From positions 3,596,001 to 3,660,000 of the forward strand of contig NZ_CP036298.1 in assembly GCF_007752135.1 (NCBI RefSeq): a stretch of DNA of 64,000 nt. Direction: 5' to 3'. Below the pieces are notes generated by a model. The model saw only the letters and a program-made list of their open reading frames with translations. It was not told the origin of the DNA and ran no database searches. Position numbers and translations under genes: made by a program. Shown piece by piece: positions 27,319 through 36,676 of the stretch (position 1 is its first letter; every line of letters begins with the position of its first letter). This stretch comes from Aureliella helgolandensis (GTDB lineage Bacteria > Planctomycetota > Planctomycetia > Pirellulales > Pirellulaceae).

Positions 27319-28677
27319 TCAATGGAGGCCGTAGCGGCTCATTTTGTAGTGCAGTGTGCGGACGCTGACTCCCAATGCTTTGGCTGTCAGTTCCCGATGA
27401 GAGTCGCAGGCGGCGAGCGCGATTTGCACTGCTTTTTTCTCAGCATGCTCGGTGGCTTCCGCCAGTGTTTGCACTCTATTGGAAACCGTCGTAGCGCCAG
27501 ACTTCAGATCGTTGGGCAAATGGTTCGCGTCGATCTGATCATCAACACAAGTAACTACCAATCGCTCGATTACATTTCGCAATTGCCGAACATTGCCTGG
27601 CCAACTGGCTTCGGTCAACCGAGAAATGGCTTCATCCGTCAATCGTTTTTCATTCCTTTTGTGACGGCTGCAGAAATGTTTCATAAAGTGGTCTACGAGC
27701 AGCGGGATGTCGTCGCGACGTTGTCGTAGCGGTGGAATGTGGAGCGGAATGATATTTAGGCGATAGTAGAGATCTTCGCGAAAGCAGCCGTCTTCAATCA
27801 GCGCGCGCGGGTCTTTGTTGGTCGCAGAAACGAGCCTCGCATCGGATTCCAAAAGCTCCTCACCGCCAACGCGATTGAACTGCCCGGTTTCGAGGACTCG
27901 CAACAAATCCACTTGGCTTTTGGTCGGTATCTCGGTGATCTCATCCAAAAATAGCGTGCCGCCGCGGGCTTGTTCGAAGCATCCCGGCTTTTGTCGGGCT
28001 GCTCCTGTGAACGATCCCTTTTCATGCCCAAATAGTTCACTTTCCAACAGCATTTCTGGGAGCGCGCCGAGATTGACTGCGACAAAGCGATGGCGGCAGC
28101 GGCTGCTGAGATCGTGCAAGGCGCGGGCCACCAACTCCTTGCCAGTGCCGCTTTCCCCCTGGATCAAGACCGTTGCGTCGGTGTCGGCCACCTGCCGCAG
28201 TTGAGCGAACAATTCATGCATGATCGTACAGTTTCCAATGATATCGGAGATCGTACCTGCATCGGCCAACTGGCTCTTCAGCGATGTGTTCTCGCTTTGA
28301 AGTTGTTGATGGTTGAGCGCTTTGGCGACCTGCTCGCGAATCAGGTTGAGATCCACCGGTTTGGAAATGAAATCAAACGCGCCTCGCCGCATTGCATCAA
28401 CGGCCGTTTCGACGGTTCCATGGGCTGTCAGGACGAGGACCGTCGTCTCGGGGCTTCTTTGAGCGATCAGCGAGACAAGGTCCAAGCCATCTCGATCACC
28501 TGGAAGACGCACGTCAGCGATTACTACGTGGTACGGTGACTTGTCGAATTTATCGAGAGCTTCGTTGACGTCGCTCGCCGTGTCGACCTCCTCAGCCGAC
28601 TTGACGAGTCCTTTGGCCAAACCGCTACGAATATGTGGTTCGTCGTCAACAATCAAAATTCGCGTTGCTGGATTCAT
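27319..28677 (-). CDS. NtrC-family sigma-54-dependent response regulator
   Basis: 452 residues. An N-terminal receiver has the phospho-acceptor Asp55 (VVIADVRLPG). The central AAA+ domain carries GESGTGKE (Walker A) and EKGSFTGA, a Ser variant of the GAFTGA sigma-54 contact loop. A C-terminal Fis-type helix-turn-helix (VQIALAACDSHRELTAKALG, VRTLHYKM) binds DNA. Activators of this type hydrolyse ATP to open sigma-54 promoters. It is coupled to the histidine kinase gene by a 4-bp overlap. A sigma-54-like promoter and two dyads lie upstream of the divergent dabA operon, its most obvious target. Confidence 0.95.
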   Translation of the reverse strand: MNPATRILIVDDEPHIRSGLAKGLVKSAEEVDTASDVNEALDKFDKSPYHVVIADVRLPGDRDGLDLVSLIAQRSPETTVLVLTAHGTVETAVDAMRRGAFDFISKPVDLNLIREQVAKALNHQQLQSENTSLKSQLADAGTISDIIGNCTIMHELFAQLRQVADTDATVLIQGESGTGKELVARALHDLSSRCRHRFVAVNLGALPEMLLESELFGHEKGSFTGAARQKPGCFEQARGGTLFLDEITEIPTKSQVDLLRVLETGQFNRVGGEELLESDARLVSATNKDPRALIEDGCFREDLYYRLNIIPLHIPPLRQRRDDIPLLVDHFMKHFCSRHKRNEKRLTDEAISRLTEASWPGNVRQLRNVIERLVVTCVDDQIDANHLPNDLKSGATTVSNRVQTLAEATEHAEKKAVQIALAACDSHRELTAKALGVSVRTLHYKMSRYGLH

Positions 28678-30092
28678 TCACTCGATTTCGATGTAGGGGA
28701 CGCGATGCCGTCGCTCACGCGGGGCGATGTCTGGTGGTCGATAGGAAGCGTCATGCGAAACGTGGTTCCGTCTCTAGAAGTCACAAAGTCGAGACTACCG
28801 CCGTGCTGGCGAACGATTTTGTCCGACAATGCCAACCCCATCCCGGTGCCATCGCTTTTGGTCGTGAAATAGGGATCGAAAACATGGGACCGTGAGGACT
28901 CGGGAATTCCGTGCCCGGTATCACTGACCGATACGCACACGGCATCGCTTCCCGAGAGTTGGGCTGATTCTTGGGAAATGGTTAGCGTTCCGCCACCTTG
29001 CATTGCTTGAATCCCGTTGAGCATCAGGTTCAACAGGACTTGTTCAATGCGCACTCGATCGATGCAGACAGGACGGTCGGTGGCGGCAAATCCATCAATC
29101 TTGACCTTCACGTTAAGCTGCGAAGCACGCGGACGGAGCAGCTTCACTTGCTGATCAACGATCTCATGCAACATCGTTTCGTCGAGCTGTAGACGGCCGA
29201 TTGATGCAAAGTCACGGAACCCCTCTAAGACACTACCCACTCGCGACACTTCGGTCTTGATCACATGCATTAGTTTTCGGATCTCATCGGGCTCATTCGG
29301 CTCGTCGAGCTGTTCTTCTAGCAGTTGGACGTGTAGCGACAAGCCTGCTAAAGGATTCTTGATTTCGTGGTGAAGACCCGCGGCGACGGAACCAAGGCCC
29401 ATGAATCGCTCCATGCGCCGCATTTGACTCTCAATATGGATTTGTTCCGTCACGTCACGCAGCTGAATGACATTTCCTATCATTGCGTTCATGCGATCGC
29501 GAAGCGGCTGGCAGAAGGTCCGCAAGCGACGTTGCCCTTCGGGGACTGTGATGAAAAAATCCTCAATCAGTGAGCCGTGTTCGGTGTTGTTGGCCTTAGC
29601 GCGAAATGCGGGCAGGTCAATCTCGTCGGTGACCGATGCAAGCGGCGTGCCGACAGGGTCGGACTCCAGTCTCAGCAGATCTGCGACTCTCGAGTTGCAA
29701 CTAGTCACATCACCAAGGCGATTGGTAGTAATCACCGCTTGATCCATGCTACTAAGGATGTCGCCAGCAAGTGCCTTAATATCTCGCAGAGAGTCTTGCG
29801 AGGTTTGGTACGCACGCCATAGCAATAAAACGGCACAACCGGTGGCGACGAGATTCACGACCACCAAAATGGACATTCGGAATTGCCATTTGAGTTCCCC
29901 CACAAGCGTTTCGGCCTCGATTCTCGCGTCGGCTGGCAAATCGCGAATCAATTGTCGAACCGTCGCTTGCTCATCCACAAAATCGATCATGACCCAGATC
30001 GTGATGACAAGTGCCGTAACGCTCAGGACGAGCAAGGCCGTGATGGCTGTACGGTAGGTCTTGACCGTTTCGCCCGATGGAACGCGGAACAT
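28674..30092 (-). CDS. membrane sensor histidine kinase
   Basis: 472 residues. Two membrane spans (about residues 14-36 and 75-97) flank a short, charged external segment (FVDEQATVRQLIRDLPADAR). A PAS-like domain (SSMDQAVITTNRLGDVTSCN) follows, then the H-box GLHHEIKNPLAG and the N/G boxes VLLNLMLNGIQAMQGG, SVSDTGHGIPESS and GTGMGLALSDKIV. It should autophosphorylate on His and pass phosphate to Asp55 of the downstream NtrC-type regulator, with which it overlaps by 4 bp. The small external loop suggests sensing in or near the membrane or through the PAS domain. The stimulus is unknown; inorganic carbon is my guess from the neighbour operon. Confidence 0.93.
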   Translation of the reverse strand: MFRVPSGETVKTYRTAITALLVLSVTALVITIWVMIDFVDEQATVRQLIRDLPADARIEAETLVGELKWQFRMSILVVVNLVATGCAVLLLWRAYQTSQDSLRDIKALAGDILSSMDQAVITTNRLGDVTSCNSRVADLLRLESDPVGTPLASVTDEIDLPAFRAKANNTEHGSLIEDFFITVPEGQRRLRTFCQPLRDRMNAMIGNVIQLRDVTEQIHIESQMRRMERFMGLGSVAAGLHHEIKNPLAGLSLHVQLLEEQLDEPNEPDEIRKLMHVIKTEVSRVGSVLEGFRDFASIGRLQLDETMLHEIVDQQVKLLRPRASQLNVKVKIDGFAATDRPVCIDRVRIEQVLLNLMLNGIQAMQGGGTLTISQESAQLSGSDAVCVSVSDTGHGIPESSRSHVFDPYFTTKSDGTGMGLALSDKIVRQHGGSLDFVTSRDGTTFRMTLPIDHQTSPRVSDGIASPTSKSSE

Positions 30093-30192
30093 AGCTCAGT
30101 AATGCCTTGGGGAATTCAAAGTAGCCAGCCGTGATTTTCGCACGCCACCCGATTTTTGTAAGCCGGGGGGACGATGCACCAGGGCTCGGTTG

Positions 30193-30227
30193 TGCAAAAG
30201 TTTGCAGCTATCGTGCAGAAGGTTGCA
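30193..30227. promoter_or_regulatory. paired palindromes, candidate enhancer sites for the NtrC-type activator
   Basis: The first site is the perfect dyad TGCAAA-AG-TTTGCA (30193-30206). The second, TGCAGA-AG-GTTGCA (30214-30227), is a near copy exactly 21 bp away, which is two helical turns. They lie about 100-130 bp before the sigma-54-like promoter. This is the usual arrangement of upstream activator sites for a dimeric bacterial enhancer-binding protein, and such a protein is encoded next to them. Confidence 0.65.
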
Positions 30228-30325
30228 GTCGGCAGTGCCATGGTAGCAATCTCAAGCAGGGTGCCGACTGCAAAAATGCCCTCCAACGCGGTCAAACAGC
30301 TAGAAATTGTGCTCGAATTTCCTGT

Positions 30326-30341
30326 TGGCACGGGGCATGCA
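30326..30341 (+). promoter_or_regulatory. sigma-54-type promoter of dabA operon
   Basis: TGGCACGGGGCATGCA has the conserved GG and GC elements at the correct 10-nt separation and matches the sigma-54 consensus TGGCACG-N4-TTGCA with one mismatch. Transcription would begin near 30352, giving a leader of about 112 nt before dabA. A sigma-54 activator gene lies next to it. Confidence 0.7.
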
Positions 30342-30463
30342 TACCAGGCCGGTGAGGTAGTCGAACTCTCCTCGATAATGATCTCACTTTGACTAGCAGC
30401 GTGGATGCCGATGGGTTTCCAGGCTAAAACCGACTCGAAACAGTAAAGAATTGCCCCAGCGTC

Positions 30464-33400
30464 ATGCATGACGATACCACCAGCTCAGACTCGAGCACTA
30501 CTTCTACCGCAGGTGATTATCAGCCCGACAATTTGTTGCACGTGATTGAACACGCTTCCCATTTCCTGCCAGCGCAGGGACCGATCGAGGTTTTCGTGCA
30601 TCATAATACGCTGCACGCCTTCGAGCACTTGCCATTCGATCAGGCGGTGCGAGCCGCTTGGAAGATTTACGGGGCCCAGCCCTATATGAGCAAGCAGCGG
30701 TTCCGCGAACTCTTTAGAGAAGGCCGGATTGCAGAATCGGATCTGCGTACCGTTCTGCACGAGGATTTGGGCGACGAAGAATGCGTTCCCGTTGCAGGCT
30801 TGGGGAGCCGTTATGATCTGCGATTGGCTATGCTTTTGCATCCAATGCGGACCGCTCCTGAGGATGAGTTGCGATGGGCCATTGCGGAAACGGATGCGTT
30901 GACCCGCTTTCGTGATGACGTCAATCTGGTGCAAATCGAGCAGATGGTGATGGCGACCAAGGAGTCACTTGCAACCGAAACGCTCAGTGAACCGTTGCAA
31001 TCGCGTATTGCATCGTTTGGCAGAGGGGCGCGCACGAAGTGGGGGCAAGACGACTGGGAGGCGTTTACGCTTCTCTCGCTGTGGGATACCTGTGACACGG
31101 GCGTCGAATTGGCTGACCGAACGCTGACCACCCTCGAGCGTCCCAAACGCCTTCGCGACGTCTTGTTGATTGCGACAGGGGAAGATCCCGACCGGTTCGT
31201 CCATGAGATGCTGATTCGCTTCACGGCAACGTTCATCGACCAAGGGTTCGCCAGCTGGAATCTACCGCACCGCGACCAAGGATATTTCAAGGCGTTCGTG
31301 GCGCTTTACATCCGAGAGATGATTGCAGGCGAGCGTTGGGCACAGGGACTTTCCTCCGAATTGCAAAAGATTCAGGGCGCCCGTACGACGGCGATCGCAT
31401 CGATCCGGCAATCGTTGCGATTGATGGGAGTGGAACCGCAGGACTACGAAACCGTGATCACGCAAACGTTGCTCGCTCTGCCGGGATGGGCGGGGATGGT
31501 TGCACAGTTGGCGGATGCACCCCATTGGGTCGACCGGCCGTTGCCCAAGGACACTTTGGTTGAATTCTTGGCGGTGCGTCTGCTGTTGGATCGTTTGGCA
31601 GCCAAGCACGTCGCAGTTGAGCAACTGGGATTCTCTGGCTCGCTCGATCAATTGTCAGATTACGCTTGGGACCGTGCGAATACTTCGCAGAAAGTGCATT
31701 TGCAGAACTGCTTTCTCGTCTTTCAAGTTGCCCAGATCATGGGATGGGACTGGTCCACACTACGGGAGTTGGATCGTAAGCAATGGGCATTGATCTTCCA
31801 CGAACTGGAGTCGTTTGATGAAGTTCACCGTCGCCGGATTTTTCAGCAAGCCTACGAACGTAAGTATCGCGACGAATCGCTGACGGCAGTGGCGTTGACG
31901 TCCGCACGTGCCAAGTCCAGGCCGCACACACGCCGGCGACCTTCCTTTCAAATTGCGTGCTGTCTCGACGATCGTGAAGAGTCGTTTCGACGCTATTTGG
32001 AGGAGACGGATCCGAACTGCGAGACCTTCGGTGCGGCCGGCTTCTTCGCCGTCGCGATGAATTATCAGGGGGCGACCGACGCGAATTACAAACCGCTCTG
32101 TCCCGCGATTGTGACACCCAATCATTTTGTGCGGGAAAACGTGGGCTATACGTTTGCGGGGGAGCACCGCCGGCGAGCAGCCACGCGACGGAAATTGGGA
32201 ATGGCCACTCATCGCTGGCACTCGCGCAGTCGCGGCTTCATCGGCGGGGCGCTTACGTCAATTCTAGGAAGCCTGGCTGCGTTCCCGTTGGTTTCACGCG
32301 TGTTGTTTCCAAGGTTGACTGCTCAGATTCGTCGCAAGGCGGGGGAGTTGATCAAGCCGCCTCCCGTAACGCAATTGCAACTCGAGCGTTACAAACCAGA
32401 CCCAGGGCCAGAGGATGGCAATGTGGGGTACACGGTCGAAGAGATGATTGTGATTGTCGAGCGATTGCTGCGGGACATTGGGCTAACCCAAACGTTTTCA
32501 CGAATAGTTGTGATCACCGGCCATGGCTCATCAAGTGTCAATAATCCACATGAATCGGCCTACAACTGTGGTGCCTGTGCAGGGAAACGCGGGGGACCGA
32601 ACGCCCGGGCGTTCGCTCAAATGGCGAATGACTGGAGAGTTCGCCGAGGTGTGGCACAAAACGGAATTGTGATTCCAGATGATACCACCTTTCTGGGCGC
32701 CTATCACAATACCTGCGACGACAGCGTCGTCTGGTACGATCTCGATCGGATGCCACCGTCGCACTTTGATCTGTTTGAAACCGTCAAACGCACCTGCGAC
32801 GAAGCTCGACTTCGAAACGCTCATGAGCGAGCGAGGCGATTTGAATCCTGCGAAATTGATTGCACACCAGAGGAAGCGTTGCGTCACGTCGAACGGCGCA
32901 GCGAAGACCTGTCGCAAGTCCGACCCGAGTACAATCACGCCACGGATGCACTGTGTTTTGTGGGACAACGCGAATGGTCGCGTGGATTGTTCTTGGATCG
33001 TCGGGCGTTTTTGACCTCCTATGAACCGGAGCAGGACGATGCAGAGCACTCGATCCTGCTTCGCATTCTATCCGCGGCCATTCCGGTTTGTGCTGGGATC
33101 AATCTCGAATACTACTTCTCAGCTGTGGACAACATCAAGTATGGCTCGGGAACGAAACTGCCCCATAACATCGTTTCGCTGCTGGGGGTGATGGAAGGTG
33201 CAACCAGCGATCTGCGAACAGGTCTTTATCGTCAAATGATCGAAATCCACGAACCGATGCGTATCCTGTTTGTGATTCAGACAACTCCGGAGGCCATGCT
33301 CAGCGTGATGGATCGCCATGAGGGTATCGGACTCCTTTGCCGAGGTGACTGGATTCAATTGGCCGTCTTGGACCACGCCACCTCAAAGATTCAACTTTGG

Positions 33401-33589
33401 CACGATGGCAAATTTGTTCCGTTTGAACCGGAGGCGGATCAGCTTCCGATCGCCCAAGATTCAGTCGCTTGGTTTCGTGGACATCGTGAGAATCTGCCTT
33501 TCGCTTGGTGCGAGGCAGCCACGGTGTCAGACGAGAATGCAGAGTCCGAGAGCTTGGTTGCGAGCGGAATGGAAGCAGGCAGAGCATGA
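30464..33589 (+). CDS. dabA: inorganic carbon transporter subunit DabA (DUF2309)
   Basis: 1041 residues. DabA is the soluble, carbonic-anhydrase-like subunit of the energy-coupled DAB system that traps CO2 as bicarbonate in the cytoplasm. The zinc-site residues can be placed: C500 and D502 in CCLDDREE, H687 in [12 protein letters not shown] and C702 in NCGAC. The 15-residue gap from His to Cys equals that of the characterised enzyme. The N-terminus ([20 protein letters not shown]) and the C-terminal NVVSLLG-like [13 protein letters not shown] also match. The first of four genes that are closely packed. It begins at ATG 30464 without a strong ribosome binding site. Confidence 0.95.
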   Translation: MHDDTTSSDSSTTSTAGDYQPDNLLHVIEHASHFLPAQGPIEVFVHHNTLHAFEHLPFDQAVRAAWKIYGAQPYMSKQRFRELFREGRIAESDLRTVLHEDLGDEECVPVAGLGSRYDLRLAMLLHPMRTAPEDELRWAIAETDALTRFRDDVNLVQIEQMVMATKESLATETLSEPLQSRIASFGRGARTKWGQDDWEAFTLLSLWDTCDTGVELADRTLTTLERPKRLRDVLLIATGEDPDRFVHEMLIRFTATFIDQGFASWNLPHRDQGYFKAFVALYIREMIAGERWAQGLSSELQKIQGARTTAIASIRQSLRLMGVEPQDYETVITQTLLALPGWAGMVAQLADAPHWVDRPLPKDTLVEFLAVRLLLDRLAAKHVAVEQLGFSGSLDQLSDYAWDRANTSQKVHLQNCFLVFQVAQIMGWDWSTLRELDRKQWALIFHELESFDEVHRRRIFQQAYERKYRDESLTAVALTSARAKSRPHTRRRPSFQIACCLDDREESFRRYLEETDPNCETFGAAGFFAVAMNYQGATDANYKPLCPAIVTPNHFVRENVGYTFAGEHRRRAATRRKLGMATHRWHSRSRGFIGGALTSILGSLAAFPLVSRVLFPRLTAQIRRKAGELIKPPPVTQLQLERYKPDPGPEDGNVGYTVEEMIVIVERLLRDIGLTQTFSRIVVITGHGSSSVNNPHESAYNCGACAGKRGGPNARAFAQMANDWRVRRGVAQNGIVIPDDTTFLGAYHNTCDDSVVWYDLDRMPPSHFDLFETVKRTCDEARLRNAHERARRFESCEIDCTPEEALRHVERRSEDLSQVRPEYNHATDALCFVGQREWSRGLFLDRRAFLTSYEPEQDDAEHSILLRILSAAIPVCAGINLEYYFSAVDNIKYGSGTKLPHNIVSLLGVMEGATSDLRTGLYRQMIEIHEPMRILFVIQTTPEAMLSVMDRHEGIGLLCRGDWIQLAVLDHATSKIQLWHDGKFVPFEPEADQLPIAQDSVAWFRGHRENLPFAWCEAATVSDENAESESLVASGMEAGRA

Positions 33590-35025
33590 GTATTCAGCAG
33601 CTTTTAGAATTCAGCGGTGCGATTACCCTGATCAGTCCGGCGGCCCTACTATTGATCCTGGGATTGGTGCCTCTACTTGGCATTCGATTGAACGAGGGCA
33701 TCACATCTTTTGTGACGCAGGTTTCGGTGATCATCGGACTCTTCGGTGCCATTGCTGTGCTGGCGATCATGTTGTGGACCGATAGTCGCCATGTGCCGAT
33801 TGAGTTGGGAGACTGGGTTGCAATCGAGCAGCAACACTTTCATTTCCACTTGAAGTTTGTCTTTGATCGTTTGTCAGTTCCGTTTGCCATCATGACCTTG
33901 GTCTTGTGCGGCACCGTGGGCGCGTTCACACGCGTTTACTTACATCGTGACCCGGGTTACCAGCGTTTCTTTTTGTTTTACGCGGTGTTCTTCCTCGGAA
34001 TGGTGGTGTCATCACTGGCCGGCACCATCGAAACGCTGTTCTTGGGCTGGGAATTGGTCGGTTTATCGTCTGCGTTGTTGATCGCTTTCTTCCAAGATCG
34101 CCAATCTCCCGTGCGAAACGGTTTGCGAGTGTGGTGTGTCTACCGGATTGCGGATGCCGCGTTCATGGTCGCCGCACTATTGATGCATCATCTAACCGGT
34201 GCTGGTGACTTTGATGGCCTGATGGGATCGGGACCATGGCCTGAAGGCGTCGCTAATATCGCAGCAGGGCCGGCGCTTGGCGTGGGCCTGTTGTTGCTGG
34301 TTGCGGCAGCTGGGAAATCGGGGATGGTGCCGTTTTCGGGATGGCTCCCGCGTGCGATGGAGGGCCCCACTCCCTCAAGTGCTGTTTTCTATGGCGCCCT
34401 ATCAATTCATTTGGGGACCTACCTACTCTTGAGAGTCAGCCCACTGCTGGATGTCTCCCGAGTTTTGCAAATTGCCGTAATAGCGATTGGCGCTGTAACA
34501 GCCGTCTATGGAGCGTTGACATCTCGGGTGCAAACCGACGTCAAGACGATGCTTGGTTTTGCATCGTTGACACAAGTTGGCATTATCACCGTGGAGATCG
34601 GATTGGGCTTCCGTTATTTGGCATTGATTCACATCATTGGCCATGCCTTGTTGCGAACTTTGCAGTTGCTGCGCGCCCCATCGCTGCTCAAGGACTATTT
34701 CAATTTGGAAGATGCGATTGGCGGCGGCTTGCCCGGCGCCCCCAACTCCACCAGGCAAATCGCGTCCGATGACCGTTGGCAGTGGCTCTACCGGGCATGC
34801 AACGAACGTGGTTATCTGGATTCCATAATCTACCGGTTGATAGCACTTCCAATCATCAAGGCCTTTCAATGGTTCGGTCGTTTAGAGGATGGTTGGACAA
34901 CGTTTCTTTCCGGCGGCAAACCAGCGGGCCGCAAGGCGACCGGATCGCGGTCGTCGCAGAATGATGGGGCGCCCAGCGATACTCGCGCCGACAAAGCCAG
35001 CCAGCTGGTGGAGGACTTAAGATAA
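33586..35025 (+). CDS. dabB: DabB, NuoL-like membrane subunit of DAB
   Basis: 479 residues from the ATG at 33586, which overlaps the dabA stop as ATGA. The protein is a polytopic NuoL/MrpA-type cation-conducting subunit ([58 protein letters not shown], and a [17 protein letters not shown] helix). In DAB, the proton or sodium gradient through DabB powers DabA. Key charged residues of the antiporter family are visible (the E in GWELVGL, and K in AAGKSG). The long hydrophilic C-terminal tail (about 470 on) ends [13 protein letters not shown]. Confidence 0.92.
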   Translation: MSIQQLLEFSGAITLISPAALLLILGLVPLLGIRLNEGITSFVTQVSVIIGLFGAIAVLAIMLWTDSRHVPIELGDWVAIEQQHFHFHLKFVFDRLSVPFAIMTLVLCGTVGAFTRVYLHRDPGYQRFFLFYAVFFLGMVVSSLAGTIETLFLGWELVGLSSALLIAFFQDRQSPVRNGLRVWCVYRIADAAFMVAALLMHHLTGAGDFDGLMGSGPWPEGVANIAAGPALGVGLLLLVAAAGKSGMVPFSGWLPRAMEGPTPSSAVFYGALSIHLGTYLLLRVSPLLDVSRVLQIAVIAIGAVTAVYGALTSRVQTDVKTMLGFASLTQVGIITVEIGLGFRYLALIHIIGHALLRTLQLLRAPSLLKDYFNLEDAIGGGLPGAPNSTRQIASDDRWQWLYRACNERGYLDSIIYRLIALPIIKAFQWFGRLEDGWTTFLSGGKPAGRKATGSRSSQNDGAPSDTRADKASQLVEDLR

Positions 35026-36542
35026 TGCCTGAACTACTACTACCTTGGCTCGAACTGTCGATCTTAATTCCGTTGCTGGGCGCCTTGCTCGTCAAACTCC
35101 CCAAGAATCGCGAATTTGCACGACGGTTGTGCATCGCTGTTTGCGGCCTGACATTGCTCTGCACCCTTGCCGAGTGGGCCGATTTCTCGCGGATGGACGC
35201 CTTTGAGGCACACGATCACTGGGACCCGTTGGCAAGTATCTTTCATTCGAACATGCTTGTCATCGATGAGCTGAACGCTCCCTTGTTGCCGTTGGTTTCG
35301 CTGCTTTTCCTGTTAACCGTTCTGTCGACTTTACGAACGAAACTGAACCGATTTTCGCTGAGTGGCACGTTGTTGTACGAGGCGACGTTGATGGCTACTT
35401 TCAGCTGCCAAGCGAACTGGCTATTGATTGGCTTGCTGATTCTCGGAGCGGTCTTTCCCTGGTGGGAAATGCGATTTCGGCGTGGTGAGTCAACGCGTGT
35501 CTACTCAATCCACATGCTGCTATTCGCATTCAGCATGGTGGTTGGCTACGGACTATTGCCGGCCGACGCTGAAAATCATCCGAATCAGCCCGGTACGGTC
35601 ACAATGATCGCCGCGGCCCTGTTGACGTTGGGAGCGCTCTTGCGGAACGGCATCGCTCCACTGCATTGCTGGATGACGGACTTGTTCGAGCGTGCCACCC
35701 TAGGAACGGCTCTGCTGCACGTTTTACCAATGACCGGTGCGTATGCCGCAATGCGATTGGTGTTACCGATCGTGCCGACGTGGGCCCTTCAAAGCATCGC
35801 CGTCCTGTCACTCTTTACTGCTGTCTACGCCTCCGGGCGTGCCTTGGTGGAAACCGACACTCGAAAGTTCTTCTGCTATTTGCTGCTCAGCAGTTCATCG
35901 CTGGTGTTAGTCGGTTTGGAATTGGTTACTCCGGTTGGTTTGACGGGGGCTCTATGCCTGTGGTTATCCATCGGTCTATCGCTGGGAGGGCTCGGCCTGA
36001 CGCTGCGTAGCGTCGAAGCTCGCGTGGGACGCATCGGATTGGAACGCTTTCATGGACTGGCCGAACACATGCCTACCCTGGCTGGATTGTTCTTGTTGAC
36101 CGGCCTTGGCTCGATCGGTTTCCCTGGGACGATCGGATTCATTGGAGCGGAATTGTTGGTCGAGGGGGCGGTGGAAGTTTACCCAATTGTCGGCATTGCG
36201 GCGGTAGTCGCCGCAGCGATGAATGGCATTGCAATCATGCACGCCTATTTTCGAATCTTTGCCGGGCACGTGTTCACAGCGACGATCTCATTCAAGGCAA
36301 AACCGTCCGAGAGATTTGCTGTGGTCGTGTTAGCTCTACTGATTGTTGGTGGTGGTTTGTATCCCCAACCCGGTGTGCAGTCGCGTTATCATGCGGCTGA
36401 GACGTTGCTGAAGCATCGCGGGCCATCTTCGACAGTGCATGCCGGACACGGTGACCCCCAAAAACTACAGAGTGGCTCAGCTACCCCGCTGCATGAGCAA
36501 GCCATGCCACAGGAACAACCCACGTCCAGGAGCGAACAATGA
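35025..36542 (+). CDS. second NuoL/M-like membrane subunit of the dab operon
   Basis: 505 residues, polytopic, with a start that shares one base with the dabB stop (TAATG). It keeps the antiporter-like helices ([20 protein letters not shown], where the usual PFHxWLPDA signature appears as [40 protein letters not shown]). It is shorter in key acidic positions than DabB. Many dab operons have only dabA and dabB, so this third gene is notable. It may be an additional ion-conducting subunit. The hydrophilic tail ([14 protein letters not shown] onward) resembles that of dabB. Confidence 0.85.
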   Translation: MPELLLPWLELSILIPLLGALLVKLPKNREFARRLCIAVCGLTLLCTLAEWADFSRMDAFEAHDHWDPLASIFHSNMLVIDELNAPLLPLVSLLFLLTVLSTLRTKLNRFSLSGTLLYEATLMATFSCQANWLLIGLLILGAVFPWWEMRFRRGESTRVYSIHMLLFAFSMVVGYGLLPADAENHPNQPGTVTMIAAALLTLGALLRNGIAPLHCWMTDLFERATLGTALLHVLPMTGAYAAMRLVLPIVPTWALQSIAVLSLFTAVYASGRALVETDTRKFFCYLLLSSSSLVLVGLELVTPVGLTGALCLWLSIGLSLGGLGLTLRSVEARVGRIGLERFHGLAEHMPTLAGLFLLTGLGSIGFPGTIGFIGAELLVEGAVEVYPIVGIAAVVAAAMNGIAIMHAYFRIFAGHVFTATISFKAKPSERFAVVVLALLIVGGGLYPQPGVQSRYHAAETLLKHRGPSSTVHAGHGDPQKLQSGSATPLHEQAMPQEQPTSRSEQ

Positions 36543-36676
36543 TTCGCCCCTTGGGGAGCTGTGGGACAGACCAAGTTCGGCTCCTGGAACGCCATCAGCG
36601 CTGATGGGCCAAGCAGCATTCCATTACGCTGGATGTTTAGAGAATTTATTGGCTCTTACCGTAGGAAGACAATCAA

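Noticed and set aside
30116-30469. 117-codon minus-strand frame over the dabA upstream region
   Set aside because: It lies across the sigma-54 promoter and enhancer sites and has no domain; regulation explains the region better.
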